A DNA stretch of 64,000 nt from Gluconobacter aidae (GCF_009547075.1 NZ_WIPH01000004.1:1-64000); one strand, 5' to 3'. Positions 17,934 to 27,213 are shown, numbered from the stretch's first letter. Notes: generated by a model from the letters alone, not told the origin. Program-made: numbers and translations.

Positions 17934-18064
17934 TTTTCTGTTCGTTTGTATATAGACCACACCCCTGATCGATCATTAATACAGGACCGGCTGCTTCCGG
18001 TTTCGGAACGTTCGGTCCTGTCCCCTTGAATGAAGGGTGTGTTTCGGGGGAGGTGACTACGGAT

Positions 18065-19477
18065 ATGGTTGGGATTGCTTCGTCTTCCAGTGGGGTGCTG
18101 TCCACGCAACAGCCCCGCAGCACGGCGCGGGCGACAACCCTCGGTATTCTGGCAGCTCTCGCCGGACTGATGTTCGGCCTTGATACTGGCGTCGTCGCCG
18201 GTGCGCTTCCGTTCATTGCAACCGATTTCCATGCCGGCGATGTCCTTCAGGGCTGGATTGTCTCGTCGATGATGGCGGGGGCGACGGTCGGGTCATTGTT
18301 CGCAGGGCGGACCTCGGTCCGGTTCGGCCGCACGGGCGCCATGCTCGGGGCGGCGATCCTGTTCCTGCTCGGAACGCTGCTCTGCGCCCTGGCGCCCGGG
18401 GCCGCAGTCATGATTATCGGGAGGCTTTTCCTGGGCCTCGCGGTCGGTGTGGCCGCGTTTGCCGCCCCGCTTTATATTTCCGAGATCACGGTTGAGTCCG
18501 TCCGTGGCGCCATGATTTCGTTCTATCAGCTCATGGTGTCCCTCGGGATTTTCCTCGCTTTCGTCTCCGACAGCCTGTTGGCTTCGGGCGGTCACTGGCG
18601 CTGGATGCTCGGCGTTATGGCGTTGCCGGCCAGTTTCTTTCTTGGAATCGTCCTGATCCTGCCGCACAGCCCGCGCTGGCTGATGATGCGCGGGGAAAAG
18701 GAGCATGCACGGCGCGTCCTGCAGAGCCTGCGCTCGGATGAGGAAGTGGCCGAAGCGGAACTGGTCGACATCCACTCACGCCTCCAGAAGAGCAGCGATG
18801 CCGGTCTGGGGCTTTTCAGGAGCAACCCCAATTTCCGCCGCACCGTCTTCCTGGGCATGCTGCTCCAGATCATGCAGCAGCTCTCAGGGATCAACGCGCT
18901 GCTCTATTATGCCCCACGTGTCTTTCAGGCAGCGCATTTCGGGACGAATGCATCCATCTGGGCCACGACTCTTGTGGGCCTGACGAATATGGCGCTGACC
19001 GGAGTGGCGATTGCCTGCGTCGACCGCTGGGGGCGGCGCCCGCTGCTGATCCTCAGCTGCGGTATCGCGGCATTTTCGCTGGCAGGGGTGGGGATATTGC
19101 TGGCCATCGGCGCGCAGAGCTTTGGGCTCCAGCTCCTGCTGTGCGGATTCGTTCTCCTGTTCGTGGCGGGTTTTGCCATTGGTGAAGGGCCGCTGGTCTG
19201 GACGCTGTGTTCGGAAGTTCAGCCGACGCGGGGGCGGGATTTCGGGATCGGCTGCTCCACAGTGACCAACTGGGCCGCGAACTGGGCCATTTCCAACATG
19301 TTTCCGCTGGGCATGGCGATGATGGGAGCGTCCTCGACGTTCCTGATGTTTGCCGTCTTCAATGGTCTTTTCATTCTTGTGACCGTATTGTTCGTCCCCG
19401 AAACGAAAGGCGTCTCGCTCGAGAGGCTGGAAGCCAATCTTTTTGCAGGCACGCGCCTGCGTGATCTGGGGCGCTGA
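18065..19477 (+). CDS. MFS sugar porter (sugar-proton symporter type)
   Basis: 470 residues, twelve predicted membrane helices. Sugar-porter signatures: GLDTGVVAGALPFI in helix 1, RFGRTGAM after helix 2 and its counterpart VDRWGRRPL after helix 8, QQLSGINALLYYAP in helix 7 and PETKGVSLE after helix 12. This is the GalP/XylE/AraE-like family importing hexoses, pentoses or polyols with protons. The substrate cannot be read from sequence. ATG 18065 follows GGGGGAGG; GTG 18053 and ATG 18026 are alternatives. The DHA2 transporter gene starts five bases after its stop. Confidence 0.9.
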   Translation: MVGIASSSSGVLSTQQPRSTARATTLGILAALAGLMFGLDTGVVAGALPFIATDFHAGDVLQGWIVSSMMAGATVGSLFAGRTSVRFGRTGAMLGAAILFLLGTLLCALAPGAAVMIIGRLFLGLAVGVAAFAAPLYISEITVESVRGAMISFYQLMVSLGIFLAFVSDSLLASGGHWRWMLGVMALPASFFLGIVLILPHSPRWLMMRGEKEHARRVLQSLRSDEEVAEAELVDIHSRLQKSSDAGLGLFRSNPNFRRTVFLGMLLQIMQQLSGINALLYYAPRVFQAAHFGTNASIWATTLVGLTNMALTGVAIACVDRWGRRPLLILSCGIAAFSLAGVGILLAIGAQSFGLQLLLCGFVLLFVAGFAIGEGPLVWTLCSEVQPTRGRDFGIGCSTVTNWAANWAISNMFPLGMAMMGASSTFLMFAVFNGLFILVTVLFVPETKGVSLERLEANLFAGTRLRDLGR

Positions 19478-19481
19478 GAGA

Positions 19482-20870
19482 ATGACGGTGACGACGGAAG
19501 ACGGTCCTCAAGAAGAGTACGACGCTAAACGCCATGCCGGGCTGTATGGAGCCCAGCGCCTCAAGGCGATGTCGGCCGTGCTTCTGGCGCTCCTTCTGTC
19601 GGTTCTGGATTATGCAATCGCCAACGTGGCCCTGCCGCTGATCGCACAGGACCTGCATGCGTCGTCTTCGCGGGCCATCTGGGTCGTGAATGCCTATCAG
19701 CTGGCCAATCTGTCCTGTCTTCTGCCGCTGGCGTCGCTCGGATCACGGGTTGGTTTTGCGAGGTTGAGCCAGCTTGGGATATTTCTGTTCCTGATCGCGT
19801 CCGTCGCCTGTGCGCTGTCGCAGAACCTGCTGGAGCTGACGCTCGCGCGGGCGTTGCAGGGTGTGGGTGGGGCCTGCATCATGAGTGTGAACATCGCACT
19901 CGTCCGCTTCATCTACCCACATAAGGAACTGGGGCGCGGGATTGCCCTGAACGGGTTGTTCGTGGGCATCGGTGTGGCGCTTGGGCCGTCTCTGGGGTCG
20001 TTGATCCTGTCCGTGGCGAGTTGGCCGTGGATTTTCTGGATCAATCTGCCGCTGGCCCTTGCGGCCCTGGCGCTGGCTCATGCCGCACTGCCGCAGACCC
20101 CGCGAAGCGATATTCCGACTGATATGGTGGGTTCCCTGCTGACCGTGGCCTCCTTTGCGCTGACCGGTGTGGGGCTCGACGGTCTGATGCATGCCGATTT
20201 CCTGTCCGGAGCGGCTGTTACGGTTGCGGGCGTGCTGTGCTGGGCCATGTTGCTGCACTATCAACGCGAGAGGCTGGAGCCGATCGTGCCGGTCGATCTG
20301 CTGGCGCGCAGGCCGTTCCTGCTGGCCTGTCTGGTCGGGTTTCTGGGGTTTGTGGCCTCCAATCTTTATATCGTGGCGATGCCGTTCACGCTGGCGACCG
20401 CTTTTCACCGCGGGCCCGGGATGATCGGCCTTCTGATTGCGCCCTGGGCTGTGGGTGTCGCGACGATGTCCTTTGTGGTCAGCCGTCTGGCGGACCGCTT
20501 TCCGGCGTCGGTCCTCTCTTCGATCGGTCTGCTCATTACGGCGAGCGGATTCTGTCTGCTGTGGTTTCTGCCGACGGATGCCAGCAACTGGGCCATCGCC
20601 TGGCGGACGCTGTTTGCCGGATGCGGATTCGGGTTATTCCAGCCGCCCAATAACCGTGCGATCATGGTGACCGCGCCGCCGGGCCGTGAGGGCGGGGCGA
20701 GCGGCATGTTGTCCGTTGCGCGTCTGGCGGGACAAACAACGGGTGCCCTGCTTGTCGCGGGGCTGTTCACGATTTTTGCTCATCCGGCGTTCATCTGCCT
20801 GGGCGCTGCGATGGTAGCCGCACTGGCGGGGTCCACTCTTAGTCTGGGGCGGAAATATCTCGCAGCCTGA
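19482..20870 (+). CDS. MFS transporter, DHA2-like (14-helix type)
   Basis: 462 residues. VLDYAIANVALPLIAQDL in helix 1 and WVVNAYQLANLSCLLPLASLGSRVG through helices 2-3 are DHA2 (EmrB/QacA) hallmarks. ALQGVGGACIMSVNIALVR is motif C-like region of helix 5, and a second-half motif RLADRFPAS follows. Roughly 14 hydrophobic segments can be counted. Relatives export drugs or metabolites by proton antiport. It is probably co-transcribed with the sugar porter, so an efflux role for a sugar or sugar-acid product is conceivable but unproven. The start follows GAGAG. Its end overlaps the convergent methyltransferase by 32 bases. Confidence 0.87.
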   Translation: MTVTTEDGPQEEYDAKRHAGLYGAQRLKAMSAVLLALLLSVLDYAIANVALPLIAQDLHASSSRAIWVVNAYQLANLSCLLPLASLGSRVGFARLSQLGIFLFLIASVACALSQNLLELTLARALQGVGGACIMSVNIALVRFIYPHKELGRGIALNGLFVGIGVALGPSLGSLILSVASWPWIFWINLPLALAALALAHAALPQTPRSDIPTDMVGSLLTVASFALTGVGLDGLMHADFLSGAAVTVAGVLCWAMLLHYQRERLEPIVPVDLLARRPFLLACLVGFLGFVASNLYIVAMPFTLATAFHRGPGMIGLLIAPWAVGVATMSFVVSRLADRFPASVLSSIGLLITASGFCLLWFLPTDASNWAIAWRTLFAGCGFGLFQPPNNRAIMVTAPPGREGGASGMLSVARLAGQTTGALLVAGLFTIFAHPAFICLGAAMVAALAGSTLSLGRKYLAA

Positions 20871-21507
20871 AGAGCGTGGTGGTGCGCCGGTCCGCGCTTT
20901 CCAGCTCCTGCGTGACGGGAACGGTCTGCCGGGTCAGCACTTCGAGCGGCATTGACGGCGCATAATGCCGGCCCGGATCGCAGAGCCAGACGTCGCAGGT
21001 TTTCGAACATTCCAGCAGCCATGGCACGATCCGCGCCGCCATGGCTTCATTGTAACAGACGTCTCCGATGACCAGAAGGTCGCAGTCCGGGAGTGTTCCG
21101 ATCAGGTCTCCGGAAACGGGGGCGATGGTCACGCTGTTGAGGCGTGCATTCAGAGCCGTGGCTTCCAGCGCCATGGGATCGATATCGTTGGCCTGCACCT
21201 CGGACGCACCCGACAGGGCAGCGGCAATGGCGGCGAGACCGCATCCGCAGGCTACATCGAGAACGCGGCGCCCCCGGACATGCCGAGGGTTGTCGAGAAT
21301 GAAACGGGCAATGAGCTGGCTGCCGGGCCAGGCGAAAGCCCAGAAGGGCGGTTCGATGCCGATCTGTTCGAGATAGGCTTCGCTGGCCTGCCAGATGGGT
21401 GTGATTTCGGTCGCCAGATGCAGGGAAATCTCCGGCACGAGCGCGGCCTGTGCGATGGCGGTGTTGTTGCGGATAAAACCGGCGGGATCGCTCAGGACTG
21501 TGCTCAT
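20839..21507 (-). CDS. SAM methyltransferase, ETF-beta lysine methyltransferase-like
   Basis: 222 residues. PPFWAFAWPGSQLIARF (about 53-69) is the N-terminal signature of the METTL20/EtfB lysine methyltransferase group. The SAM-binding loop is VLDVACGCGLAAIAAA (about 84-99), followed by ANDIDPMALEAT (acidic end of beta 2), then LVIGDVCYNEAMA. Characterised members methylate two lysines near the recognition loop of electron-transfer flavoprotein beta. Related nicotinamide N-methyltransferase-like proteins cannot be excluded. It overlaps ubiA by 4 bases, consistent with one transcript. Confidence 0.82.
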   Translation of the reverse strand: MSTVLSDPAGFIRNNTAIAQAALVPEISLHLATEITPIWQASEAYLEQIGIEPPFWAFAWPGSQLIARFILDNPRHVRGRRVLDVACGCGLAAIAAALSGASEVQANDIDPMALEATALNARLNSVTIAPVSGDLIGTLPDCDLLVIGDVCYNEAMAARIVPWLLECSKTCDVWLCDPGRHYAPSMPLEVLTRQTVPVTQELESADRRTTTLFRLRDISAPD

Positions 21508-22421
21508 CCGAAAAGTCTTGCGGCGACAAACCCTGTGGCCAGTACGAATCCGATGGGTACGTTGCGGCGGAACTCCTTAAGGCAGGCCGGGGCATCGTAA
21601 GGGTTCAGCGCGCGGGCCTGCTGGAGAAGCAGGGCCGTCGCAAGGGCAAGGAAGGGCCAGAAGATCCAGTGCAGATGCGCGTGGATGGCGACGAGTGCCA
21701 GCGCCAGAAGCATGAGGATGTAGCAGGTGGCGATGAATGGGCGGGCGCTCTTTTCCATCAGGCGGGAGGTGGAGCGGACGCCGATGCGGGCGTCGTCATC
21801 CATGTCCTGAAAGCCATAGATCGTATCGAATCCGAGTTGCCAGAGAATGACGGCGCCGTAGAGCAGCAGGCCGTTGCCATCCAGCGTGCCTGTGGCAGCG
21901 GCATATCCCATGGGGGCGCCGAAACCGAAGGTGAAGCCCATGACCAGCTGCGGCCACCAGGTGACGCGCTTGGCTGCGGGATACAGGGCCACGAGCAGGA
22001 GCGCGAGCGGTGCAAGGGCCCAGCAGACGGGCGGCAGGCAGACGAGCACGCCCAGTCCCATCAGCAAAAGGACGGCCAGCAGAATCAGGCCCTGTTTCAG
22101 CGATAGCGCGCCGCTGGCGAGGGGGCGGCCTGCGGTGCGGGCGACCTTTGCGTCGATGTCGCGGTCCCAGATGTCATTCACGACGCAGCCGGCCGAGCGC
22201 ATGACGAGCGAGCCGAAGGCGAACAGGGCCGTGTCGATCAGGCGCGTCTGAAGCGATGCATGGGGTGCGAGGAACAGGCCCCACACGCCGGGCAGGAACA
22301 GGAGCCATGTTCCGACCGGACGGTCGAGACGGGCGAGCAGGGCGTAGGAGCGCCATGGCTCGGGCAGGCGCGCGATGCGGCCGGTCAGCTGGATATCGGT
22401 ATGGGCGCGGGTCTGGCTCAT
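21504..22421 (-). CDS. ubiA: 4-hydroxybenzoate polyprenyltransferase
   Basis: 305 residues, about eight or nine membrane helices. It attaches the polyprenyl tail to 4-hydroxybenzoate in ubiquinone synthesis. The first Asp-rich motif NDIWDRDID (about 86-94) and the second, DMDDDARIG (about 207-215), bind Mg-diphosphate, and the opening RLDRPVGTWLLFLPG is characteristic. The frame is open upstream to 22562, but ATG 22421 fits the family start. It is divergent from rsmE with 62 bases between starts. The polyprenyl diphosphate synthase that supplies its substrate is at 42.9 kb. Confidence 0.94.
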   Translation of the reverse strand: MSQTRAHTDIQLTGRIARLPEPWRSYALLARLDRPVGTWLLFLPGVWGLFLAPHASLQTRLIDTALFAFGSLVMRSAGCVVNDIWDRDIDAKVARTAGRPLASGALSLKQGLILLAVLLLMGLGVLVCLPPVCWALAPLALLLVALYPAAKRVTWWPQLVMGFTFGFGAPMGYAAATGTLDGNGLLLYGAVILWQLGFDTIYGFQDMDDDARIGVRSTSRLMEKSARPFIATCYILMLLALALVAIHAHLHWIFWPFLALATALLLQQARALNPYDAPACLKEFRRNVPIGFVLATGFVAARLFG

Positions 22422-22483
22422 GGGAGATGTGATGCGGTGCGGATATGCTTCCGTCAATGGGCGAGGCGCGCTATCGGAAAAGG

Positions 22484-23203
22484 ATGAGCCGATCCGACCC
22501 CCGTCTTTATGTCCCTGCGTCTGAAACCGCCTTCGCGGAAGGCCAGACGATCTCGCTTCCACCGGGGCAGGCGCATTATCTGGGCAATGTCATGCGGCAG
22601 GGCGTGGGCAGCACCGTTCGGGTGTTCAACGAACGTGACGGTGAGTGGGGGGCAGAGATTGCGGCCCTGAAAAAAGACAAGGGAAATGTCCTGCTGCATC
22701 GCTGTGAGCGGACTCCGGTTCCGACGCACGGCATCGAACTGCTGTTTGCGCCGCTCAAGCGCGATGCGACGGAACTTGTCATCCGTATGGGAACCGAACT
22801 GGGCGTGACGCGCTTTCGTGCGGTTGTGACGGAGCGGACCAATACCCACCGGCTCAATCTGGAGCGACTGTCGGTGATTGCGACCGAAGCGGCCGAGCAG
22901 TGCGAGCGGCTGGATGTTCCGGAGATCCTGCCGCCTGAGTCGCTGCGGGTAGTGCTGGCGGAGTGGCCGGACGATCGTCCGCTGTTTGCCGCGCTTGAGC
23001 GCCGTCCGGGTGAGGGTGCCGCGGTGCAGGCCGCGGCCCTGCTGATCGGGCCGGAGGGCGGTTTCTCCGAGGCGGAGGTGGAGCTTTTGCGGCGGCATGC
23101 AGCCGTTCATGCGCTCAGCCTGGGCGCGCTGGTGCTGCGGGCGGAGACGGCCGTGTGTGCAGGGCTGTCCCGTCTGATGGCCAGGGCCGCCGATGCCGGC
23201 TGA
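22484..23203 (+). CDS. rsmE: 16S rRNA m3U1498 methyltransferase
   Basis: 239 residues, a SPOUT-fold enzyme. The N-terminal PUA-like domain opens with RLYVP and PGQAHYLGNVMRQGVG. The knotted C-terminal domain has the SAM-binding motif LLIGPEGGFSEAE (about 188-200) and LSLGALVLRAETA (about 212-224). QCERLDVPEI in the middle matches the QS/CxR(x)xxPxI family motif. It methylates N3 of U1498 in the ribosome decoding region. ATG 22484 sits just after AAAAGG. gshA follows 73 bases downstream. Confidence 0.95.
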   Translation: MSRSDPRLYVPASETAFAEGQTISLPPGQAHYLGNVMRQGVGSTVRVFNERDGEWGAEIAALKKDKGNVLLHRCERTPVPTHGIELLFAPLKRDATELVIRMGTELGVTRFRAVVTERTNTHRLNLERLSVIATEAAEQCERLDVPEILPPESLRVVLAEWPDDRPLFAALERRPGEGAAVQAAALLIGPEGGFSEAEVELLRRHAAVHALSLGALVLRAETAVCAGLSRLMARAADAG

Positions 23204-23276
23204 GGGTGACAGAACCGTCGGACCTGCTACAGTTCAATCATTATCGAACAACGAATTCAGACCGAGGCCAAACGCC

Positions 23277-24653
23277 ATGTCCAATCCCGGCACGTCCAAT
23301 ACTGCGTCGATCGAAAGCCGGGCGCAGCTCGTCGAGGCGATCGCGCGTGGTTGCAAACCGAAATCGGAATGGAAGATCGGCACCGAACATGAAAAATTCG
23401 GTTTTGTTCTTCCTCATGCCGCTGACGGACGCGAACCGCTTTCCCCGCCGCCTTACGCGCCGCGCGGAATCGGCGCATTGCTGGAGAAGCTTCAGGGACC
23501 GGACTGGGCGCCGATCATGGACGGTGAGAACCTGATCGGTCTGAAGGGCCAGAACGCACAGGCAGGACGGGCGATCTCGCTTGAGCCTGCCGGGCAGTTC
23601 GAGCTTTCGGGCGCGCCGCTTGTCTCGCTTCAGGAAACCGAAGCGGAAATGCAGGCGCATTTCGATCAGGTCCGTGGTCCGGCTGCGGAACTCGGGCTCG
23701 GTTTCCTGCCGGTTGGCTTTCAGCCGCTCTGGCCGCGCGATGCAATGCCGTGGATGCCCAAGAGCCGCTACGCGATCATGCGCAACTACATGCCGAAGGT
23801 CGGTTCTCTCGGCCTCGACATGATGACGCGGACCTGCACGGTTCAGGTCAATCTCGATTTCAGCGATGAAGCCGATATGGCGCGCAAGATGCGCGTGTCG
23901 CTGGCACTTCAGCCTGTGGCCACCGCGCTGTTTGCGAACTCGCCCTTCGTTGAGGGTAAGGCCAACGGTCTGCTCTCCAATCGGGCCCGGATGTGGACTG
24001 ATACGGATAACCAGCGTTCGGGACAGCCGTCCGTGTTCTTCGAGGACGGGTTCGGCTTCGAGCAGTATGTGGACTGGGCACTCGACGTGCCGATGTATTT
24101 CGTCTCGCGGGACGGTAAGAATATCGACGTTGCCGGTTGCTCCTTCCGTCGCTGGCTGGCTGGCGATGTTCAGGAACCGCTGAAGGGCCTGACGCCGACA
24201 GTCGGGGATTTCGAAGACCACCTGACGACGGTATTCCCGGATGTCCGTCTCAAGCAGTTCCTTGAAATGCGTGGCGCGGATGCCGGAAAGCTCGAGATGA
24301 TGGTGGCGCAGTCGGCCCTGTGGGTCGGTCTGCTTTACGATCCCGCCACGCTGGAAGCGGCGGAAAAGCTGGTGCGTGAGCAGCCCTGGAGCGTGTACCA
24401 GCAGCTCCGCGCCGATGTGCCGCGTCTGGGACTGGATGCCGCGTTCCCGGGTGGTCTGAAACCGTTTGCCAAGCGTGTGGTCGAACTGGCCGAGCAGGGA
24501 CTGCGGGCGCGTGTGCGCAACGAGGCCGGCTATCTCGATCCACTGCATCTGATTGCTGATGGTGGTCCAAATCAGGCCCAGTACTGGCTGGATCTGTATA
24601 ACGGCGCCTGGGGCCAGAGCGTGACGCCGCTCTTTGCCGAAGCCGCCATCTGA
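23277..24653 (+). CDS. gshA: Glutamate-cysteine ligase (alphaproteobacterial/plant type)
   Basis: 458 residues. It makes gamma-glutamylcysteine, the first and limiting step of glutathione synthesis. The length and motifs match the plant/alphaproteobacterial group rather than E. coli GshA: WKIGTEHEKFGF (about 32-43), ISLEPAGQFELSG with metal-binding Glu residues (about 101-113), MTRTCTVQVNLDFS (about 183-196) and RMWTDTD. The frame extends upstream to 23193 but ATG 23277 follows a GAGG sequence and fits the family. The next gene, mbfA, links thiol and iron homeostasis only by position. Confidence 0.95.
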   Translation: MSNPGTSNTASIESRAQLVEAIARGCKPKSEWKIGTEHEKFGFVLPHAADGREPLSPPPYAPRGIGALLEKLQGPDWAPIMDGENLIGLKGQNAQAGRAISLEPAGQFELSGAPLVSLQETEAEMQAHFDQVRGPAAELGLGFLPVGFQPLWPRDAMPWMPKSRYAIMRNYMPKVGSLGLDMMTRTCTVQVNLDFSDEADMARKMRVSLALQPVATALFANSPFVEGKANGLLSNRARMWTDTDNQRSGQPSVFFEDGFGFEQYVDWALDVPMYFVSRDGKNIDVAGCSFRRWLAGDVQEPLKGLTPTVGDFEDHLTTVFPDVRLKQFLEMRGADAGKLEMMVAQSALWVGLLYDPATLEAAEKLVREQPWSVYQQLRADVPRLGLDAAFPGGLKPFAKRVVELAEQGLRARVRNEAGYLDPLHLIADGGPNQAQYWLDLYNGAWGQSVTPLFAEAAI

Positions 24654-24680
24654 TTTTACGAGACGGGATCTGCTGCCTAC

Positions 24681-25637
24681 GTGACGAAACTTTCCGATCT
24701 GACCGAACGCGAAATCCTTGCGCTGGCCATCGCCAGCGAGGAGGAGGATGGTCATATCTACGCGGATTTCGGCCAGATGCTGGCGGAAGACTATCCTGAC
24801 AGCGCCGCCATCTTTCAGGACATGGCGGAAGAGGAAAACCACCATCGCCGCGCGCTGATAGACCTGTTCGTCAGGCGGTTCGGTAATCATATCCCGCTGG
24901 TCCGTCGGCAGGATGTACAGGGATTTCCATCCCGCAAATCGGCCTGGCAGATGCAGAATCGCGGGATCGAAGCGATTCGGGCGCAGGCTGCCGACATGGA
25001 GCGACAGGCGGCGCGGTTCTACCGTCAGGCCGCTGGACAGACCAACGATGCCGAAATCCGCAAGTTGCTGGGCGATCTGGCGACCGAGGAAGACCGGCAT
25101 CAGCGTGAGGCGCGGCGGCTTGAAGACGCGCATCTGAATGACAATACGCGTGACCGCGAGGACGAGCACAGTCGCCGGGACTTTGTTCTGCGGATCGTGC
25201 AGCCGGGTCTGGTCGGGCTCATGGATGGCTCGGTCTCGACGCTGGCGCCTGTTTTCGCGGCGGCCTTTGCAACGCACAGCCCGCATGCGGCCTTCCTGGT
25301 CGGACTTGCCGCTTCACTGGGGGCCGGGATTTCCATGGGCCTTGCGGAGGCGCTGGCGGATGATGGCAAGTTGTCCGGGCGTGGGGCTCCGTTGCTGCGT
25401 GGCCTGATCTGCGGCGCCATGACTTTCGGTGGCGGGATCGGGCATACGCTGCCGTTCCTCGTGCCGGATTTCCGTCTTGCCTTTGGTGTCGCAATCATCG
25501 CCGTGGCGATTGAGCTTCTGCTGATTTCCTGGGTGCGCTGGCGGTATCAGGACACGCCGTTCGGATCGGCTCTGGTGCAGGTCTTCCTCGGCGGGGCTCT
25601 CGTTTTCGCAACCGGTGTGCTGATTGGCAGTTCCTGA
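24681..25637 (+). CDS. mbfA: Membrane-bound ferritin MbfA (rubrerythrin-VIT1 fusion)
   Basis: 318 residues from GTG 24681. The N-terminal domain (1-150) is a rubrerythrin/ferritin-like four-helix fold with di-iron ligands in [26 protein letters not shown] and TEEDRHQR. A charged linker follows, then a VIT1/CCC1-like membrane domain from about 170 with [23 protein letters not shown] and about five helices. MbfA proteins of Bradyrhizobium and Agrobacterium export iron and protect against peroxide, under Irr control. I saw no clear Irr or Fur site directly upstream. The gene follows gshA by 27 bases. Confidence 0.92.
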   Translation: MTKLSDLTEREILALAIASEEEDGHIYADFGQMLAEDYPDSAAIFQDMAEEENHHRRALIDLFVRRFGNHIPLVRRQDVQGFPSRKSAWQMQNRGIEAIRAQAADMERQAARFYRQAAGQTNDAEIRKLLGDLATEEDRHQREARRLEDAHLNDNTRDREDEHSRRDFVLRIVQPGLVGLMDGSVSTLAPVFAAAFATHSPHAAFLVGLAASLGAGISMGLAEALADDGKLSGRGAPLLRGLICGAMTFGGGIGHTLPFLVPDFRLAFGVAIIAVAIELLLISWVRWRYQDTPFGSALVQVFLGGALVFATGVLIGSS

Positions 25638-25640
25638 GAC

Positions 25641-26267
25641 ATGATGAACCGTTCTTTTTTCCGCGCTGCCGCTCTGGCGGCGCTGCTGCCCGTTGCACTG
25701 CCATCCATGGCTTTTGCGCAGGCGATTCCCGCCCAGCTTCGTCCTGCGGATCAGGGCTGGATTTCACGGATCGAGGACGCGCTGGGGCAGGTCACGACCC
25801 TTCAGGCGCGTTTCAGACAGACGGCGGCGGATGGCAGCACGACGGTCGGAACAGCGACGCTCGACCGGCCGGGCCGCATGCGTTTCGATTACGACAAGCC
25901 GAGTCCGCTGCTGCTGGTCGCCAATGACGGGCGCGTGGTGTTTCAGGATCGCAGCGTCGATCAGGTGACGACCATTCCGCTGGACCGTACGCCGCTGGGG
26001 CTTCTGCTGCGTCCGGACCTCAAACTGTCGGGCGATGTGACGGTGACGGGCTTCGAGCACAGCAACGGGCAGATCCGGGTGCAGGTGGTGCGGACGCAGA
26101 GTGCGGGAGAAGGCACCCTGACGCTGGTTCTCTCCGATGCGCCGCTCGGGCTTCTGGGCTGGACGGTCGTGGATGCGCAGGGGCGCACGACTACGATTGC
26201 CCTGTCCGATGTGCGTCTGGGCGGGACCGTGCCTCAGTCCCTGTTCGTACTTCCCAAGGCTGACTGA
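25641..26267 (+). CDS. lolA: Outer-membrane lipoprotein carrier LolA-like
   Basis: 208 residues. A Sec signal (1-26, ending SMAFA) is followed by a LolA-type half-barrel domain: LGQVTTLQARFRQTAADG, GTATLDRPGRMRFDYDKPSPLLLVANDGRVVF and the late LGWTVVDAQGRTTTIALSDVRLG. LolA ferries lipoproteins across the periplasm to LolB. The conserved Arg in the ARFRQ stretch is present. Its start lies three bases after mbfA, so the two are probably co-transcribed. A short ACTGA/TCAGT hairpin followed by T residues at 26263-26280 may end the transcript. Confidence 0.9.
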   Translation: MMNRSFFRAAALAALLPVALPSMAFAQAIPAQLRPADQGWISRIEDALGQVTTLQARFRQTAADGSTTVGTATLDRPGRMRFDYDKPSPLLLVANDGRVVFQDRSVDQVTTIPLDRTPLGLLLRPDLKLSGDVTVTGFEHSNGQIRVQVVRTQSAGEGTLTLVLSDAPLGLLGWTVVDAQGRTTTIALSDVRLGGTVPQSLFVLPKAD

Positions 26268-26280
26268 GGCTTCAGTTTTT
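26263..26280 (+). terminator. Possible weak terminator after lolA
   Basis: A five-base-pair stem (ACTGA/TCAGT) with a GGCT loop directly after the lolA reading frame, followed by four T residues. The stem is short, so termination would be weak. It overlaps the 3' end of the convergent rsmI gene. Confidence 0.3.
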
Positions 26281-27213
26281 CAGTTCGCGTGAAAGTTCCA
26301 GCGCGCGGGCATAGACCGTGCGTTTGGGCAGTTTCACGATGCCTGCCACGAGAGCGGCGGCATCCTTGACCGAGTGGGTCGTCAGGGCCTCGCGCAGATG
26401 CGTGTCCAGATCGGCGGCACCGCTGTCATCTTCGGCAGAGGGGCCGATCAGGAGCGTGATTTCGCCGCGTGGTGCGGTGGTGCGGAAATGTTCCAGAACA
26501 TCCGCCAGCGTCCCACGCACCATTTCCTCGAAGCGTTTGGTGAGTTCGCGGCCGACGGCGGCTTCCCGGTCAGGACCGAAGACGTCGATCAGGTCTTCCA
26601 GTGTTTCGATCAGGCGGTGCGGGGCTTCGTACCAGATCAGTGTGGAATGCAGCCCGGCCTGTTCGGCGGCACGCAGGGTGGTAAAGCCGGTCTTGCGGGC
26701 TTCGCTTCGGGGGGCGGGAAAGCCCAGGAACATGAAGGGCAGAGGCGGCAGGCCCGACAGCGTCAGGGCCGTGACGACGGCGTTCGGGCCAGGAATGGCC
26801 GTGACATGGATGCCGGCTGCGATGGCGGCGCGGACCAGCCGGTATCCGGGGTCGGACACCAGTGGTGTGCCCGCGTCGGAGACGACGGCATAGCGCGCGC
26901 CGTCGTGCAGTTTTTCGATCAGGAACGGAGTGCGGTCCTGTTCGTTATGGTCGTGCAGTGTCCGGGTTGGTGTGGCAATATTGCGCGAAAGCAGGAGCTT
27001 TGCCGTGACGCGCGTATCCTCGCAGAGGATCGCGTCCACGGTGTTCAGCGCCTCGATCGCGCGTTCGCTGATATCGGCCAGGTTGCCGATCGGCGTTGCA
27101 ACCAATATCAGACATCCACCTTCGGCCTGGCCCTGCGCTGGCAGGGGGGCGGCCGCTAACATTTCAGCCGCATCGCTCAAGGGAGTTTCAGCGGAACATG
27201 ACTTTTCGGACAT
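26272..27213 (-). CDS. rsmI: 16S rRNA 2'-O-ribose C1402 methyltransferase
   Basis: 313 residues from ATG 27213, which has CCGAGG six bases upstream (ATG 27219 is also in frame). The tetrapyrrole-methylase fold begins with LILVATPIGNLADIS. CEDTRVTAKLL, YAVVSDAGTPLVSDPG and AIPGPNAVVTALTLSGLP follow, all characteristic of RsmI. EVMVRGT-like FEEMVRGTLADVLEHF and GEITLLIGP precede a helical C-terminal tail. It modifies C1402 of 16S rRNA together with RsmH. Its 5' end overlaps the divergent lpoA-like gene, as in E. coli where rsmI and lpoA are also divergent neighbours. Confidence 0.95.
   Translation of the reverse strand: MSEKSCSAETPLSDAAEMLAAAPLPAQGQAEGGCLILVATPIGNLADISERAIEALNTVDAILCEDTRVTAKLLLSRNIATPTRTLHDHNEQDRTPFLIEKLHDGARYAVVSDAGTPLVSDPGYRLVRAAIAAGIHVTAIPGPNAVVTALTLSGLPPLPFMFLGFPAPRSEARKTGFTTLRAAEQAGLHSTLIWYEAPHRLIETLEDLIDVFGPDREAAVGRELTKRFEEMVRGTLADVLEHFRTTAPRGEITLLIGPSAEDDSGAADLDTHLREALTTHSVKDAAALVAGIVKLPKRTVYARALELSRELKN

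Noticed and set aside
23241-25286. A 681-codon minus-strand frame opposite gshA and mbfA
   Set aside because: Antisense of two recognised genes; no motif, no start signal.
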